From Gordonia bronchialis DSM 43247 (GTDB lineage Bacteria > Actinomycetota > Actinomycetes > Mycobacteriales > Mycobacteriaceae): a stretch of DNA of 64,000 nucleotides. The translations under genes were made by a program, and so were the position numbers. Below the pieces are notes generated by a model, which was given only the letters and a program-made list of their open reading frames with translations, made no database searches and had not been told where the DNA came from. Positions 27,315 through 37,640 of the stretch are shown piece by piece (positions within the stretch are counted from its first letter, which is position 1; each line of letters starts with the position of its first letter). The stretch lies in assembly GCF_000024785.1 (NCBI RefSeq), contig NC_013441.1, positions 3,410,001-3,474,000 on the forward strand, read 5' to 3'.

Positions 27315-28058
27315 ATGGAACATCCGGTCGTCCGCGCTCGCAGCGCTGACGAGTCGCCCCTCGTGCCGGGCACCGTCGCCGCGGTCCTCGCGGTCAAGCG
27401 TCTGCACGAGGCGAAATCCCGGCTCGCCGCGAGTCTCGGTCAGATTGCCGGGGGCGATGAGCTCGGCACGGCCCACCGGTCGCTGGTGCTGGCCATGCTG
27501 CTCGACACGATCGCGGCGTTGCGTGCGGCGGGGGTGGACCGGGTGATCGTGGTCAGCCCCGACGACGAGGTTCTGCAAGCCGCTCGCCGCGGCGGTGTCC
27601 ACGGGTTGCCCGAGGCTCCGGCCGGGCCGGCCGAGTCACGAATCGCCGGACTGAACCGGGCGTTCGCCGACGGGGCCGAACTGGTCCGCCGGAACTGGCC
27701 GCCGTCTCACTGGGTGCTGCTCATCCAGGCCGATCTGCCGGCGGCCACTGGAGCGAGTGTCGGCGAGGTCATCACCGAGGCCGGCAGGCTCGTCGGCGAC
27801 GGAATCGATCAAGTGATGCTCGCCGACCGCGAGGGTTCCGGCACCGTCCTGTTGCTGCGCCACGCATCGCTCACCGAGGTACCGCGCTTCGGCGTCGGGT
27901 CGGCCGCCGCGCATCGTCAGGCCGGGGCCGTCGAACTCGATCCGGAACGGACTCGCTGGCCGGATCTGCGGACCGACGTCGACACCTCCGACGACCTCGC
28001 CGCCGCCGCCGAACTCGGCCTCGGCGCGGACACCGCAGCCGTCCTCGCCCACCGGTGA
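27315..28058 (+). CDS. fbiD: phosphoenolpyruvate/2-phospholactate guanylyltransferase (F420 biosynthesis)
   Basis: A 247-residue nucleotidyltransferase of the CofC/FbiD family ([15 protein letters not shown] near residue 25, [35 protein letters not shown]). In mycobacteria FbiD joins GTP to phosphoenolpyruvate to begin the side chain of coenzyme F420. It sits between gpsA and ppk as in Rv2982c-Rv2984. The start is uncertain: ATG 27315 is preceded at 6 bases by CATGAT, which could be a -10 box for a leaderless transcript; GTG 27297 is an alternative. Confidence 0.9.
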   Translation: MEHPVVRARSADESPLVPGTVAAVLAVKRLHEAKSRLAASLGQIAGGDELGTAHRSLVLAMLLDTIAALRAAGVDRVIVVSPDDEVLQAARRGGVHGLPEAPAGPAESRIAGLNRAFADGAELVRRNWPPSHWVLLIQADLPAATGASVGEVITEAGRLVGDGIDQVMLADREGSGTVLLLRHASLTEVPRFGVGSAAAHRQAGAVELDPERTRWPDLRTDVDTSDDLAAAAELGLGADTAAVLAHR

Positions 28059-28140
28059 GCGCTCGGGGTGTTCTCTGCGATCCGACCGGGCGATCCGACC
28101 GAGAGTGTCACCGATCCCCCGCATGAGTCATGATTGACGG

Positions 28141-30354
28141 GTGACTCCCGCCGACGACTCCGCTGCCTCTGATTCGGCCCCCGCTACGGCGGAGCCGCGA
28201 CTGTCCACCCCTATCCCTGGTGCCCCGCCCGCCGCGACGCTGGTCCCCGACGAGTCGGCCGACCTGCCCGAGGACCGCTATCTCAATCGGGAACTGAGCT
28301 GGCTCGACTTCAATTCGCGTGTGCTCGCCCTGGCCGAGGACACCTCGATGCAACTCCTCGAACGCGCCAAGTTCCTCGCGATCTTCGCGTCGAACCTCGA
28401 CGAGTTCTTCATGGTCCGGGTGGCCGGCCTCAAACGTCGCGACGAAACCGGGCTGTCGGTGCGCTCGGCCGACGGACTGTCCCCGCGTGAGCAGCTGCTG
28501 CGGATCGCCGGCCGCACCCAGACCATCGCCGACCGGCATGCCCGCGTGTTCATGGACTCGGTTCGTCCGGCGTTGGCGGAGAACAACATTCACGTCGTGT
28601 CCTGGTCTGATCTGAGCCCCGAGCAGCAGGACCGGATGGTGGAGTACTTCCACGAGCAGGTCTTCCCGGTCCTCACCCCCCTCGCCGTGGATCCGGCCCA
28701 CCCCTTCCCCTACATCAGCGGTCTGTCACTCAATCTCGCGGTGACCGTGCGCGATGCGAGCGAGGCGGGTGAGCACTTCGCCCGGGTGAAGGTGCCCGAC
28801 AACGTGAATCGTTTTGTCCGGGTCGACCAGCTACTGCCCCGGCCGACCGAAGCCGGCAACGAGCAGAATCGCAGCGCGGTCTTCCTGCCCATGGAGAACC
28901 TCATTGCGGCCAATCTGGACCATCTGTTCCCCGGCATGGAAATCGTTGAGCACCATGCCTTCCGGATCACCCGGAACGCCGACTTCGAAGTAGAGGAGGA
29001 CCGCGACGAGGACCTGTTGCAGGCCCTCGAACGCGAACTTGCCCGACGCCGCTTCGGATCTCCGGTCCGGCTCGAGGTGGCCGACGACATGAGCGAGCAC
29101 ATGCTCGAACTGCTGCTGCGTGAGCTCGACGTGAATCCGGCCGATGTGATCCAGGTTCCGGGCCTGCTCGATCTGTCCTCGTTGTTCGAGATCTACGCGC
29201 TCGACCGTCCGCACCTCAAGGACCGGCCGTTCGTGCCGGCCACCCATCCCGCCTTCGGTGAGCGGGAGACTCCCAAGAGCGTGTTCTCGACGCTGCGCGA
29301 AGGTGATGTCCTGGTGCATCATCCCTATGACTCGTTCTCCACCAGCGTGCAGCGTTTCATCGAGCAGGCAGCCGCCGATCCACAGGTACTCGCGATCAAA
29401 CAGACCCTGTATCGCACCTCCGGCGACTCCCCGATCGTCAACGCGCTCATCGACGCCGCCGAGGCGGGCAAGCAGGTTGTGGCACTCGTGGAGATCAAGG
29501 CGCGCTTCGACGAACAGGCGAACATCAAATGGGCGCGGCAGCTCGAGCAGGCGGGCGTCCACGTGGTCTACGGTCTCGTCGGCCTGAAGACGCACTGCAA
29601 GACCTGTCTGGTGGTGCGCCGCGAGGGATCGACGATCAAGCGTTACTGCCACATCGGAACCGGCAACTACAACCCGAAAACCGCGCGCCTGTACGAGGAT
29701 GTGGGTCTGCTCACCGCCTCGCCCGACATCGGGTCCGACCTGACCGACCTCTTCAACACGCTCACCGGGTACTCGCGTAAGAAGGAGTACCGCAACATCC
29801 TCGTTGCGCCGCACGGCATCCGGGCGGGCATCATCAGCCGCATCAACCGCGAGATCGAACTCCACCGTGCGGGAGACACGTCCGCGCGGGTGCAGCTCAA
29901 GGCCAATGCGCTCGTCGACGAGCAGGTCATCGACGCGCTCTACCGTGCATCCCAGAGCGGTGTCCCAGTCGAGGTCGTGGTCCGCGGGATCTGTGCGTTG
30001 CGTCCGGGTATGGAGGGTGTCAGCGACAACATCGTGGTGCGTTCGATCCTCGGACAGTTCCTCGAGCACTCCCGCATCCTGCATTTCGGTGCGCAGAGCG
30101 AGTATTGGATCGGCAGTGCGGACATGATGCACCGCAATCTGGATCGCCGCGTGGAGGTCATGGTGCAGGTACGTGACCAGCGCCTGACCACCGAACTCGG
30201 CGAGATATTCGCCTCCGCTCTGGATCCACGGACCCGGTGCTGGGTCCTCAACTCCGACGGCAGCTGGGTGGCCTCGCCGGCCGCCGGTGAGGACGTGCGC
30301 GACCATCAGCGAGAGATGATGCGGCGCAACCGTCGCCGCGCCGATGTCGGATAG
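28141..30354 (+). CDS. ppk1: polyphosphate kinase 1
   Basis: A 737-residue enzyme that polymerises the gamma-phosphate of ATP into polyphosphate. After a Pro/Ala-rich N-terminus (1-40) come the N domain ([19 protein letters not shown]), the head domain, and two phospholipase D-like C-terminal domains. The autophosphorylated histidine is in [20 protein letters not shown] and the second conserved His region is [13 protein letters not shown]. The GTG start at 28141 has no ribosome binding site; CATGAT lies 6 bases before it. The order fbiD-ppk1-mutT1 is conserved in mycobacteria. Confidence 0.96.
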   Translation: MTPADDSAASDSAPATAEPRLSTPIPGAPPAATLVPDESADLPEDRYLNRELSWLDFNSRVLALAEDTSMQLLERAKFLAIFASNLDEFFMVRVAGLKRRDETGLSVRSADGLSPREQLLRIAGRTQTIADRHARVFMDSVRPALAENNIHVVSWSDLSPEQQDRMVEYFHEQVFPVLTPLAVDPAHPFPYISGLSLNLAVTVRDASEAGEHFARVKVPDNVNRFVRVDQLLPRPTEAGNEQNRSAVFLPMENLIAANLDHLFPGMEIVEHHAFRITRNADFEVEEDRDEDLLQALERELARRRFGSPVRLEVADDMSEHMLELLLRELDVNPADVIQVPGLLDLSSLFEIYALDRPHLKDRPFVPATHPAFGERETPKSVFSTLREGDVLVHHPYDSFSTSVQRFIEQAAADPQVLAIKQTLYRTSGDSPIVNALIDAAEAGKQVVALVEIKARFDEQANIKWARQLEQAGVHVVYGLVGLKTHCKTCLVVRREGSTIKRYCHIGTGNYNPKTARLYEDVGLLTASPDIGSDLTDLFNTLTGYSRKKEYRNILVAPHGIRAGIISRINREIELHRAGDTSARVQLKANALVDEQVIDALYRASQSGVPVEVVVRGICALRPGMEGVSDNIVVRSILGQFLEHSRILHFGAQSEYWIGSADMMHRNLDRRVEVMVQVRDQRLTTELGEIFASALDPRTRCWVLNSDGSWVASPAAGEDVRDHQREMMRRNRRRADVG

Positions 30355-30367
30355 CGACGGTGACATA

Positions 30368-30412
30368 GTGATCGGGGACATCGCGATCGGGGACATCGTG
30401 ATCGGGCACCTT
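30368..30412 (+). repeat. three 15-bp tandem repeats between ppk1 and mutT1
   Basis: Units GTGATCGGGGACATC, GCGATCGGGGACATC and GTGATCGGGCACCTT follow each other directly (30368-30382, 30383-30397, 30398-30412). They lie just upstream of the mutT1 promoter region. Confidence 0.8.
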
Positions 30413-30444
30413 CTCGTAACCTCGGCCCTCTAGAATCGCGCCCG

Positions 30445-31353
30445 ATGTCCAAGCCAGAGAAAACCGTGTGGGCCGCAGGCGGCGTCCTGTGGCGACCGAC
30501 CGCAGACGGCGTCGAGGTCGGGATCGTCCACCGGCCCCGCTATGACGACTGGACGCTGCCGAAGGGAAAGGGCGAGTCGGGCGAAACGCTCATCGACACC
30601 GCGGTACGCGAGATCGCCGAGGAGACCGGGTATTCGGTTCGACTGGGACGCCATCTACGCGACGTGAGCTACGACCTCGACCACGCGCGCAAGCATGTCC
30701 GGTACTGGTCGGCCCGGGCCGTCGGTGGTGAATTCGAAGCCAATCACGAGGTCGACGATCTCCGTTGGCTCGACGTGACCAAGGCACCCCAACATCTGAG
30801 TTACGCCCTGGACCGCAAGATACTGCGCGAGTTCACCCGGCTCCCAGCCGATCTGCACACGCTGCTGCTCGTCCGGCACGCCAAGGCGGGTCAGCGGTCG
30901 CGCTACCGTGGCGACGATCGGCTGCGTCCGCTCGACAAGGTGGGCACCGCGCAGGCCGAGGCGCTCGTGGGGTTGCTGCGCGCCTTCGGGGCACAGGTAC
31001 TGCATGCCGCCGACCGTGTGCGGTGCCGACAGACCCTGGAACCGCTGGCCGCCGCGCTGCGGACCGACATCGAATCCGAGCCGGCCCTCTCCGAGGAGGC
31101 CTACCGCGCGGATCCGTCCGGTGCGCACAAGCGGATTCGGGAGATCGCCGCGGACAGCGGTTCCGTCCACGCGGTGTGCAGCCAGGGCAAGGTCATCCCG
31201 CCGCTGATGGACTGGTGGTCCGACCACGACGGGTTCCCTCTGCCCGCGGCACGCAATCGCAAGGGCAGCGTGTGGGTGCTCTCGGTGCACGACGGGACCG
31301 TCGTTGCCGCCGATCACATCGCGAGTGCGCTGCCCACGGTTCTCGTTCCCTGA
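30445..31353 (+). CDS. mutT1: Nudix hydrolase with C-terminal histidine phosphatase domain (MutT1 type)
   Basis: A 302-residue two-domain protein. The Nudix box is at about residues 36-58 ([20 protein letters not shown] then TGY) and the C-terminal half, from about 138, is a histidine phosphatase with the loop [10 protein letters not shown]. In mycobacteria MutT1 removes 8-oxo-dGTP and hydrolyses diadenosine polyphosphates; the RHAKAG loop and domain order fit that protein. TAGAAT (30431-30436) lies 8 bases before the ATG. It is convergent with hupB across a strong terminator. Confidence 0.93.
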   Translation: MSKPEKTVWAAGGVLWRPTADGVEVGIVHRPRYDDWTLPKGKGESGETLIDTAVREIAEETGYSVRLGRHLRDVSYDLDHARKHVRYWSARAVGGEFEANHEVDDLRWLDVTKAPQHLSYALDRKILREFTRLPADLHTLLLVRHAKAGQRSRYRGDDRLRPLDKVGTAQAEALVGLLRAFGAQVLHAADRVRCRQTLEPLAAALRTDIESEPALSEEAYRADPSGAHKRIREIAADSGSVHAVCSQGKVIPPLMDWWSDHDGFPLPAARNRKGSVWVLSVHDGTVVAADHIASALPTVLVP

Positions 31354-31424
31354 CACCGCGAACCGACACAGCCCGAATCACCACGGCGCCAATCACCAGC
31401 CCGTATCACCGCACCCCGAACACA

Positions 31425-31463
31425 GTTCAGCCCCCGGCGGGGGAAGGACGCCGGGGGCTGAAC
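31425..31463. terminator. bidirectional terminator between mutT1 and hupB
   Basis: A perfect 15-bp inverted repeat (31425-31439 and 31449-31463, arm core TTCAGCCCCCGGCG) with a 9-nt loop, 71 bp after mutT1 and 11 bp after the hupB stop. Confidence 0.85.
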
Positions 31464-31474
31464 GGGATCGGAAC

Positions 31475-32056
31475 TCAGCGGCGGGTGCGCTTGGCCGGAG
31501 CCTTCTTGGCCGCGGTCTTCTTGGCGGGAGCCGCCTTCTTGGCCGGAGCCTTCTTGGCTGCGGTGGCCTTCTTCGCCGCAGCCTTCTTGGCCGCGGTCTT
31601 CTTGGCCGGTGCCGCCTTCTTGGCTGCGGTGGTCTTGGCAGGAGCCTTCTTGGCCGCGGTCTTCTTGGCCGGAGCCGCCTTCTTGGCCGCGGTCTTCTTG
31701 GCCGGAGCCGCCTTCTTCGCCGGAGCGGAGGTGGCGCCGCTGCCCCGCTTCACCGCGGGACCGGTGGCGGCGAGCTTCTGCTTGCCGGCCACGACGGCCT
31801 TGAACTGTGCGCCCGGACGGAACGCCGGAACCGATGTGGCGCGGACCTTCACGGTCTCACCGGTACGCGGGTTGCGTGCCACGCGCGGTGCGCGACGACG
31901 CTTCTCGAAGACGCCGAACCCGGTGATCGTCACGCTCTCACCCTTGTTCACCGCCCGCACGATCGTGTCGACGATCAGCTCGACTGCCTCGGTCGCAGTC
32001 TTGCGATCCGCGTCGAGCTTCTTGGTCAGCTCATCGATGAGCTCTGCCTTGTTCAT
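31475..32056 (-). CDS. hupB: nucleoid-associated protein HupB/Mdp1 with histone-like tail
   Basis: A 193-residue DNA-binding protein. Residues 1-95 are a normal HU domain ([39 protein letters not shown]). Residues about 108-193 are a lysine/alanine/proline repeat tail built from [11 protein letters not shown] and variants, like eukaryotic histone H1. This is the actinobacterial HupB form that compacts the chromosome, and in mycobacteria it also affects iron responses and growth. GGAGGT lies 8 bases before the ATG. Confidence 0.97.
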   Translation of the reverse strand: MNKAELIDELTKKLDADRKTATEAVELIVDTIVRAVNKGESVTITGFGVFEKRRRAPRVARNPRTGETVKVRATSVPAFRPGAQFKAVVAGKQKLAATGPAVKRGSGATSAPAKKAAPAKKTAAKKAAPAKKTAAKKAPAKTTAAKKAAPAKKTAAKKAAAKKATAAKKAPAKKAAPAKKTAAKKAPAKRTRR

Positions 32057-32233
32057 TGATTACCTCCGCAAGCTGTTCTGACCACGCTTTTCTGGCCAGC
32101 TACCACCACACGGTAAACGTCGAATTCGAAAACGTCCATCTTCCACGCCAATTAGACGGTCGTGTTGCGAAATCTGTAGTGGAATCCACCATCTCCTCGA
32201 GACAGTGGCGCGGGGTGTCCGGGCGGCCGCGGC

Positions 32234-32827
32234 TCAGGCCGGCAACGTCACCGGTTTCCAGGCGGGCCGCTGCGACTCGTACGCAGAAATCGCCTCTACC
32301 TGGCGCAATGTCAGCCCGATGTCGTCGAGACCCTCCAGCAGACGCCACCTCGTGTAGTCATCAATTGCCAACGGCACCACGAGGTCTGCGGCCGTGACGG
32401 TCTTATCCACAAGGCTCACCGTGACTTCCAGCCCCGGCTGCTCCTCGAGTCGCTTCCAGAGCAGTTCGACGTCGGACTGCTCCACCTGCGCGGCCACCAG
32501 ACCCGCCTTCCCGGCGTTGCCGCGGAAGATGTCGGCGAAGCGCGAGGAGATGACGACCCGAAAGCCGAAGTCCGACAGCGCCCAGACGGCATGTTCGCGT
32601 GACGACCCGGTTCCGAAGTCAGGGCCGGCCACCAGGACCGAGCCGCGCCGCCACGGTTCGTTGTTGAGGATGAAGTCCGGATCGGCACGCCATCCGGCGA
32701 AGAGTCCGTCCTCAAAACCGGTGCGCGTCACGCGCTTCAGGTAGACGGCCGGGATGATCTGGTCGGTGTCGACGTTGCTGCGGCGCAGCGGGACGCCGAT
32801 TCCGGTGTGTTCGGTGAATGGTTGCAT
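32234..32827 (-). CDS. leuD: 3-isopropylmalate dehydratase small subunit
   Basis: A 197-residue subunit of isopropylmalate isomerase in leucine synthesis. The swivel-domain motifs are [34 protein letters not shown] and the lower [13 protein letters not shown]. It follows leuC by 55 bp and forms a heterodimer with it. The next gene downstream, hupB upstream region apart, is on the same strand but with its own 177-bp promoter region. Confidence 0.97.
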   Translation of the reverse strand: MQPFTEHTGIGVPLRRSNVDTDQIIPAVYLKRVTRTGFEDGLFAGWRADPDFILNNEPWRRGSVLVAGPDFGTGSSREHAVWALSDFGFRVVISSRFADIFRGNAGKAGLVAAQVEQSDVELLWKRLEEQPGLEVTVSLVDKTVTAADLVVPLAIDDYTRWRLLEGLDDIGLTLRQVEAISAYESQRPAWKPVTLPA

Positions 32828-32882
32828 CAGTGGACCTTCGGGGTTTCGGTGAGGGACGGGTCAGCGGACGATCTGCGTCGGT

Positions 32883-34316
32883 TCACAGATCGTCGGGTGA
32901 GGACAGGGTGCCGCGGACCGCAGTGGCGGCGGCCACCGCCGGCGAGACGAGGTGCGTTCGCCCACCTTTGCCCTGTCGCCCTTCGAAGTTGCGGTTGGAG
33001 GTGGAGGCGCATCGTTCCCCCGGCGACAGCTGGTCGGGGTTCATGCCCAGGCACATCGAGCAACCGGCCTGACGCCACTCGGCGCCCGCGTGCTCGAAGA
33101 TGTCGCCGAGTCCCTCGTCCTCCGCCTGAGCCCGCACACGCATCGATCCCGGAACGATCAGCATCCGCATGCCCTCGGCCACCTTGCGGCCCTTGAGGAT
33201 CTCGGCGACGGCGCGCAGATCCTCGATACGACCGTTGGTACAAGAACCGACGAAGACGGTGTCGACCTTGATGTCGCGCAGCGGCATCCCGGGGGTGAGA
33301 TCCATGTACTCCAACGCCTTCGAGGCGGCGGTGGACGCGTTCTCGTCACCCATGTCCGCCGGGTCGGGCACCACCGCGCCGAGTGGCGCACCCTGGCCGG
33401 GGTTGGTTCCCCAGGTGACGAACGGCGTCAGCGCGGACGCATCGATGTGCACCTCGGCGTCGAACTCGGCTCCCGGATCGGTGCGCAGGCTGTCCCAATA
33501 CTGCACTGCGGCATCCCAATCGGCCCCCGTCGGAGCGTTGGGGCGACCCTTCAGGAAGTCATAGGTGACCTGATCGGGCGCGATCATCCCGGCACGTGCC
33601 CCGGCCTCGATCGACATGTTGCAGATGGTCATTCGCGCTTCCATCGAGAGCTTCTCGATGGCCGGACCGCGGTACTCGAGGACATAACCCTGCCCGCCAC
33701 CGGTCCCGATCTTGGCGATGACGGCCAGGATCAGGTCCTTGCTCGTGACACCGGAGGGCAGTTCGCCGTCGACGGTGATGGCCATCGTCTTGAACGGGCG
33801 CAACGAAAGCGTCTGCGTCGCCAGGACGTGTTCGACCTCGGAGGTGCCGATACCCATCGCCAGCGCGCCGAAGGCGCCGTGCGTGGAGGTGTGGCTGTCA
33901 CCGCACACGACCGTCATGCCCGGCTGGGTGAGACCGAGCTGCGGACCCACCACGTGCACGATGCCCTGCTCGGCATCACCCATGGGGTGCAGCCGGATTC
34001 CGAACTCCGCGCAGTTGCGACGCAAGGTCTCGACCTGTGTGCGCGACACCTCGTCGGCGATCGGTGAGAAGATGTCGAGGGTCGGGACGTTGTGGTCCTC
34101 GGTGGCAATCGTCAGATCCGGGCGGCGGACCGGCCGGCCCGCGAGGCGCAGGCCCTCGAATGCCTGCGGACTGGTGACCTCGTGCACGAGATGGAGATCG
34201 ATGTAGATGAGGTCGGGGTTCTGCGCGCCGGAGGCGTCGGCCTCACCGGGCACCACGACGTGGTCCTCCCACACCTTCTCGGCAAGAGTCCGTGGCTTTG
34301 CTGTGCTGTTACTCAT
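32883..34316 (-). CDS. leuC: 3-isopropylmalate dehydratase large subunit
   Basis: A 477-residue [4Fe-4S] aconitase-family enzyme. The cluster cysteines are in [11 protein letters not shown] and the CSMCLGMNP segment; other hallmarks are [21 protein letters not shown] and a C-terminal [10 protein letters not shown] chose ATG 34316 ([19 protein letters not shown]) because it gives the family length; an ATG at 34358 is possible. The gene is divergent from an IclR-type regulator, an arrangement seen for actinobacterial leuCD control. Confidence 0.97.
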   Translation of the reverse strand: MSNSTAKPRTLAEKVWEDHVVVPGEADASGAQNPDLIYIDLHLVHEVTSPQAFEGLRLAGRPVRRPDLTIATEDHNVPTLDIFSPIADEVSRTQVETLRRNCAEFGIRLHPMGDAEQGIVHVVGPQLGLTQPGMTVVCGDSHTSTHGAFGALAMGIGTSEVEHVLATQTLSLRPFKTMAITVDGELPSGVTSKDLILAVIAKIGTGGGQGYVLEYRGPAIEKLSMEARMTICNMSIEAGARAGMIAPDQVTYDFLKGRPNAPTGADWDAAVQYWDSLRTDPGAEFDAEVHIDASALTPFVTWGTNPGQGAPLGAVVPDPADMGDENASTAASKALEYMDLTPGMPLRDIKVDTVFVGSCTNGRIEDLRAVAEILKGRKVAEGMRMLIVPGSMRVRAQAEDEGLGDIFEHAGAEWRQAGCSMCLGMNPDQLSPGERCASTSNRNFEGRQGKGGRTHLVSPAVAAATAVRGTLSSPDDL

Positions 34317-34443
34317 GGCTGCACTCGTCTGTCTCGTGAATTTCCGGCTTCTCGTCAATCGCGGGGCTGTCCACGATTGCCGGTCGATCTTCCCATCCGG
34401 ACCCGATCGGCAGCAAAAGTGTGCATCTCAGTATTTGGATTGC

Positions 34444-34455
34444 TAGTATCGACCT
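34444..34455 (+). promoter_or_regulatory. extended -10 promoter for a leaderless iclR-type gene
   Basis: TGCTAGTAT (34442-34450 region; TAGTAT at 34444-34449) is an extended -10 element. Six bases follow and then the ATG at 34456, so transcription should start at or next to the ATG. No convincing -35 is present. Confidence 0.5.
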
Positions 34456-35190
34456 ATGGGAAATGATAGCGCATCCGTGGTCAGCAGCGGAATCGGTGTG
34501 CTCGACAAATCGGTCGCCGTTCTGCACGCGATCGCAGCCGCGCCACGCAATCTCACCGAGTTGTGTGCCCATACCGGTCTGCCCCGGGCAACCGCGCACC
34601 GTCTCGCTGTCGGGCTCGAGACCCACCGGCTGCTCGCACGCGACGCCACCGGACGCTGGCAGCCGGGGCCGGCTCTCGGTGAACTCGCCGCGTCCGCGCA
34701 CGATCCCGTGACCGAAGCGGCGCTGATGGTGTTGCCGCGTCTGCGCGACATCACCGGAGAATCAGTGCAGGTGTACCGGCGCGAGGGCGCCGAGCGGGTC
34801 TGCGTGGCCGCGATGGAACCACCCACCGGGCTGCGCGACACGGTGCCGGTGGGCACCCGCTTCCCGATGAGTGCGGGCTCGGCGGCCAAGGTCCTGCTCG
34901 CCTGGACCGATCCGCCGACCCAGCGAGCCCTGTTGCACGACAGCGTGTTCAGCGAACGCGCCCTGCATGAGATCCGTCGTCGGGGCTGGGCGCAGAGCGC
35001 AGGCGAACGTGCCGCTGGGGTTGCCAGCGTGTCGGCACCCGTGCGCGACGCCAACGGTGACGTGGTCGCGGCGATCTCGGTGTCGGGCCCCATCGACCGG
35101 ATGGGCCGGCGCCCCGGCGCGCGGTGGGCCGCCGATCTGCTGGCCGCCGCCGACGCAATCCACAAGCGGCTGCGGAGTTCTCGGGCCTGA
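34456..35190 (+). CDS. IclR-family regulator, probable controller of leuCD
   Basis: A 244-residue regulator. The N-terminal winged helix-turn-helix (LDKSVAVLHAIAAAPRNLTE, GLPRATAHRLAVGLETH) is followed by an IclR effector domain (GTRFPMSAGSAAKVLLAW, SVSAPVRDANGDVVAAISVS). It is transcribed divergently from leuC with 139 bp between the starts, the arrangement of the NdgR/LtbR regulators that control leuCD and other amino acid genes in Streptomyces and Corynebacterium. I infer the same role; the ligand is not visible. The gene appears leaderless. Confidence 0.88.
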   Translation: MGNDSASVVSSGIGVLDKSVAVLHAIAAAPRNLTELCAHTGLPRATAHRLAVGLETHRLLARDATGRWQPGPALGELAASAHDPVTEAALMVLPRLRDITGESVQVYRREGAERVCVAAMEPPTGLRDTVPVGTRFPMSAGSAAKVLLAWTDPPTQRALLHDSVFSERALHEIRRRGWAQSAGERAAGVASVSAPVRDANGDVVAAISVSGPIDRMGRRPGARWAADLLAAADAIHKRLRSSRA

Positions 35191-35232
35191 CCGGGGTGTG
35201 CCAGGTCACTGGTCTTTCGATAACGTCACGAC

Positions 35233-35733
35233 ATGGGAGTCAATCAGCGCAGCCAGATCGTCATGTCCGAAGCCGAGATCACCGAGTTCGTCGAGCGCAG
35301 CCGGACCGCCACGCTCGCCACCACCGGACGCGACGGCGGAATCCACCTGGTCGCCATGTGGTACGGGATCATCGACGGCGAGATCTGGTTCGAGACCAAG
35401 GCTAAATCACAGAAGGCGGTCAATCTCCGGCGCAACGCCCGATGCTCGATCCTCATCGAGGACGGTGACACCTATGACACCCTGCGCGGCGTCGCCATCG
35501 AGGGCACGGCCGAGATCCTCGACGATCCCGACTCCTGCCTCAAGGTGGGGATCAGCGTGTGGGAGCGCTACACCGCCCCCTACACCGAGGAATCCAAACC
35601 GTTCGTCGAGCAGATGATGCACAAACGCGTCGCGGTGCGGGTGGTGCCGTCACGGACCCGCTCGTGGGATCACCGCAAGCTGGGTATCCCGGAGATGCCG
35701 GTGGCCGGTTCCACCGCCGAGTACCTCGGCTGA
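35233..35733 (+). CDS. PPOX-class split-barrel flavin or F420-binding protein
   Basis: A 166-residue split beta-barrel protein of the pyridoxamine 5'-phosphate oxidase-like superfamily (RTATLATTGRDGGIHLVAMWYGIIDGEIW split across the first strands, KAVNLRRNARCSILIEDG). Mycobacterial relatives bind F420 or FMN and reduce unsaturated substrates; which cofactor applies cannot be read here. TAACGT (35221-35226) lies exactly 6 bases before the ATG, so the gene is probably leaderless. It follows the IclR gene by 42 bp on the same strand. Confidence 0.85.
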   Translation: MGVNQRSQIVMSEAEITEFVERSRTATLATTGRDGGIHLVAMWYGIIDGEIWFETKAKSQKAVNLRRNARCSILIEDGDTYDTLRGVAIEGTAEILDDPDSCLKVGISVWERYTAPYTEESKPFVEQMMHKRVAVRVVPSRTRSWDHRKLGIPEMPVAGSTAEYLG

Positions 35734-35756
35734 GTTCGGGGTCGACGACCGAACGC

Positions 35757-35793
35757 GAAGCGCCCTCCCCGATCATCTCGGAGAGGGCGCTTC
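35757..35793. terminator. hairpin between the PPOX gene and tRNA-Glu
   Basis: Two 16-base arms (35757-35772 and 35778-35793) pair at all but one position, which is a G-U on one strand, around a 5-nt loop. It lies 23 bp after the PPOX stop and 7 bp beyond the tRNA-Glu 3' end, so it can serve both strands. Confidence 0.75.
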
Positions 35794-35799
35794 ATGTTG

Positions 35800-35872
35800 T
35801 AGCCCCGACGGGATTCGAACCCGCGCTACCGCCTTGAGAGGGCGGCGTCCTAGGCCGCTAGACGACGGGGCC
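35800..35872 (-). tRNA. tRNA-Glu (CTC)
   Basis: Read on the minus strand this is a 73-nt cloverleaf. The acceptor stem is GGCCCCG/CGGGGCT, the anticodon stem CCGCC/GGCGG encloses the loop CTCTCAA (anticodon CTC), and the T arm contains GGTTCGAATCC. CCA is not encoded. It lies 68 bp downstream of tRNA-Gln and close to gltX, the enzyme that charges it. Confidence 0.95.
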
Positions 35873-35940
35873 AAGGAACTTTCGTTCTTGTGAACTGCTG
35901 TGCGATGAGACCTTACCCGGTGCTCACCGCGTGTAGTTCG

Positions 35941-36012
35941 CTGGGGTACCAGGACTCGAACCTAGAATGGCTGAACCAGAATCAGCTGTGTTGCCAATTA
36001 CACCATACCCCA
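35941..36012 (-). tRNA. tRNA-Gln (CTG)
   Basis: A 72-nt cloverleaf on the minus strand. The acceptor stem is TGGGGTA/TACCCCA with discriminator G, the anticodon stem GCTGA/TCAGC holds the loop TTCTGGT (anticodon CTG), and the T arm contains GGTTCGAGTCC. CCA is not encoded. It follows gltX by 79 bp. In this lineage Gln-tRNA is expected to be made by mischarging with Glu and amidation by GatCAB. Confidence 0.95.
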
Positions 36013-36091
36013 AGGTTTTGACCTCTTCCTCGCCGGAATCGGCCGAGAGGTAGAGTATCAAACCGTTGCCGGAACTCCACAAACGTGCAGC

Positions 36092-37576
36092 TCAGAGGCT
36101 CTTTTCACTGTGCTCGAGGGCTGCGGTCAACCGCGCCAGCACCTTGTCGCGTCCCAGGATCTCCATCGACTCGAACAGCGGCGGACTCACCTGTGAGCCG
36201 GTGACCGCGACGCGTACCGGACCGAAAGCCTTCCGGGGCTTGAGTTCAAGTCCGTCGACGAGCGCGGCATTGAGTGCCTCCTGCAGCGCCGGGGTGGTCC
36301 ACGACGGCAGTTCGGCGATGGCGTCGACGGTGGCCAGCAACACGGGCACCGCATCGGCCCCGAGGTTCTTGTTCGCCGACTTCTCGTCGATCTCGAACTC
36401 CTCGTCGGAGACATAGACGAACTTGATCAGATCCCACGCGTCGCCGAGGACCTGGATGCGGGTCTGCACCAGTTCGGCGAGGGCGGCCAGCGTCGCATCG
36501 TCGGCGTTGGCGGGCAGCCTGCCCTGCCCGACGAGATAGGACTTGAGGCGCGTGGTGAAGTCGCCCAGTTCGAGCAGCCGGATGTGTTCGGCGTTGATGG
36601 CCTCGGCCTTCTTCTGGTCGAAGCGGGCGGGATTGGAGTTCACGTCGCGCACGTCGAAGGCGGCGACCATCTGATCGAGGCTGAAGACGTCGGTCTCGTG
36701 CGAATAGCCCCAGCCGAGCAGCGCGAGGTAGTTCAGCAGCCCCTCGGGAAGGAAGCCACGGTCGCGGTGGTGGAACAAGTTGGACTGCGGATCCCGTTTG
36801 GAGAGCTTCTTGTTGCCCTCTCCCATGACGAACGGCAGATGCCCGAAGGCGGGCACCTGCTCGGCGACACCGATCCGGATGAGCGCCTCGTAGAGGGCGA
36901 TCTGACGCGGCGTCGACGACAACAGGTCCTCGCCACGCAGCACATGGGTGATCTTCATCATCGCGTCATCCACCGGATTGACCAACGTGTACAACGGATC
37001 ACCCGATGCGCGGGTCAGCGCGAAGTCCGGCACCGTGCCCGCCTTGATCGTCGTCGCACCGCGCACCAGGTCGTCCCAGGTGATGTCGTGATCCGGCATA
37101 CGAAGGCGCACAACGGGTTTACGCCCCTCGGCCAGGTAGACCTCGCGTTGTTCGGGAGTGAGGTCACGGTCGAAGTTGTCGTAGCCGAGCTTCGGGTCAC
37201 GCCCGGCGGCGCGGTGGCGGGCCTCCACCTCTTCGGGCGTGGAGAAGGCGTGATACGCCTCGCCGGCGGCGAGAAGTCTCGCCACCACATCGGCGTAAAT
37301 CTCGCGGCGCTCGGACTGGCGGTAGGGCCCGTAGGGTCCCCCCACCTCCGGACCCTCGTCCCAGTCGAGTCCCAGCCAGCGCAGCGCGTCGAGGATCGCG
37401 TCGTAGGACTCCTGGGAGTCGCGGGCGGCATCGGTGTCCTCGATGCGGAAGACGAAAGTGCCCTCGTCGTGGCGCGCCTGGGCGAAGTTGAACAGCGCCG
37501 TCCGGACCAAACCCACATGCGGAGTCCCGGTCGGCGATGGACAGAAACGCACGCGTACACCCTGGGTTCCGGTCAT
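36092..37576 (-). CDS. gltX: glutamyl-tRNA synthetase
   Basis: A 494-residue class I synthetase. The HIGH-type motif is [20 protein letters not shown] and the KMSKS-type motif is [10 protein letters not shown]. It probably charges both tRNA-Glu and tRNA-Gln (a non-discriminating enzyme), because gatA and gatB are also in the window. The start at ATG 37576 gives [17 protein letters not shown] as in homologues; the longer open frame runs into the next gene. The two tRNA genes lie directly downstream on the same strand and could share a transcript. Confidence 0.96.
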   Translation of the reverse strand: MTGTQGVRVRFCPSPTGTPHVGLVRTALFNFAQARHDEGTFVFRIEDTDAARDSQESYDAILDALRWLGLDWDEGPEVGGPYGPYRQSERREIYADVVARLLAAGEAYHAFSTPEEVEARHRAAGRDPKLGYDNFDRDLTPEQREVYLAEGRKPVVRLRMPDHDITWDDLVRGATTIKAGTVPDFALTRASGDPLYTLVNPVDDAMMKITHVLRGEDLLSSTPRQIALYEALIRIGVAEQVPAFGHLPFVMGEGNKKLSKRDPQSNLFHHRDRGFLPEGLLNYLALLGWGYSHETDVFSLDQMVAAFDVRDVNSNPARFDQKKAEAINAEHIRLLELGDFTTRLKSYLVGQGRLPANADDATLAALAELVQTRIQVLGDAWDLIKFVYVSDEEFEIDEKSANKNLGADAVPVLLATVDAIAELPSWTTPALQEALNAALVDGLELKPRKAFGPVRVAVTGSQVSPPLFESMEILGRDKVLARLTAALEHSEKSL

Positions 37577-37640
37577 GGGAGTCAGCGTATCGAACCCCGG
37601 ATGTCGAGCCCGCGTGCACGCCCGGCCCGCAGCCGGCGGG

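Noticed and set aside
28831..30396. Open frame of 521 codons on the minus strand
   Set aside because: It is antisense to ppk1, whose catalytic motifs are intact; composition is that of a shadow frame.
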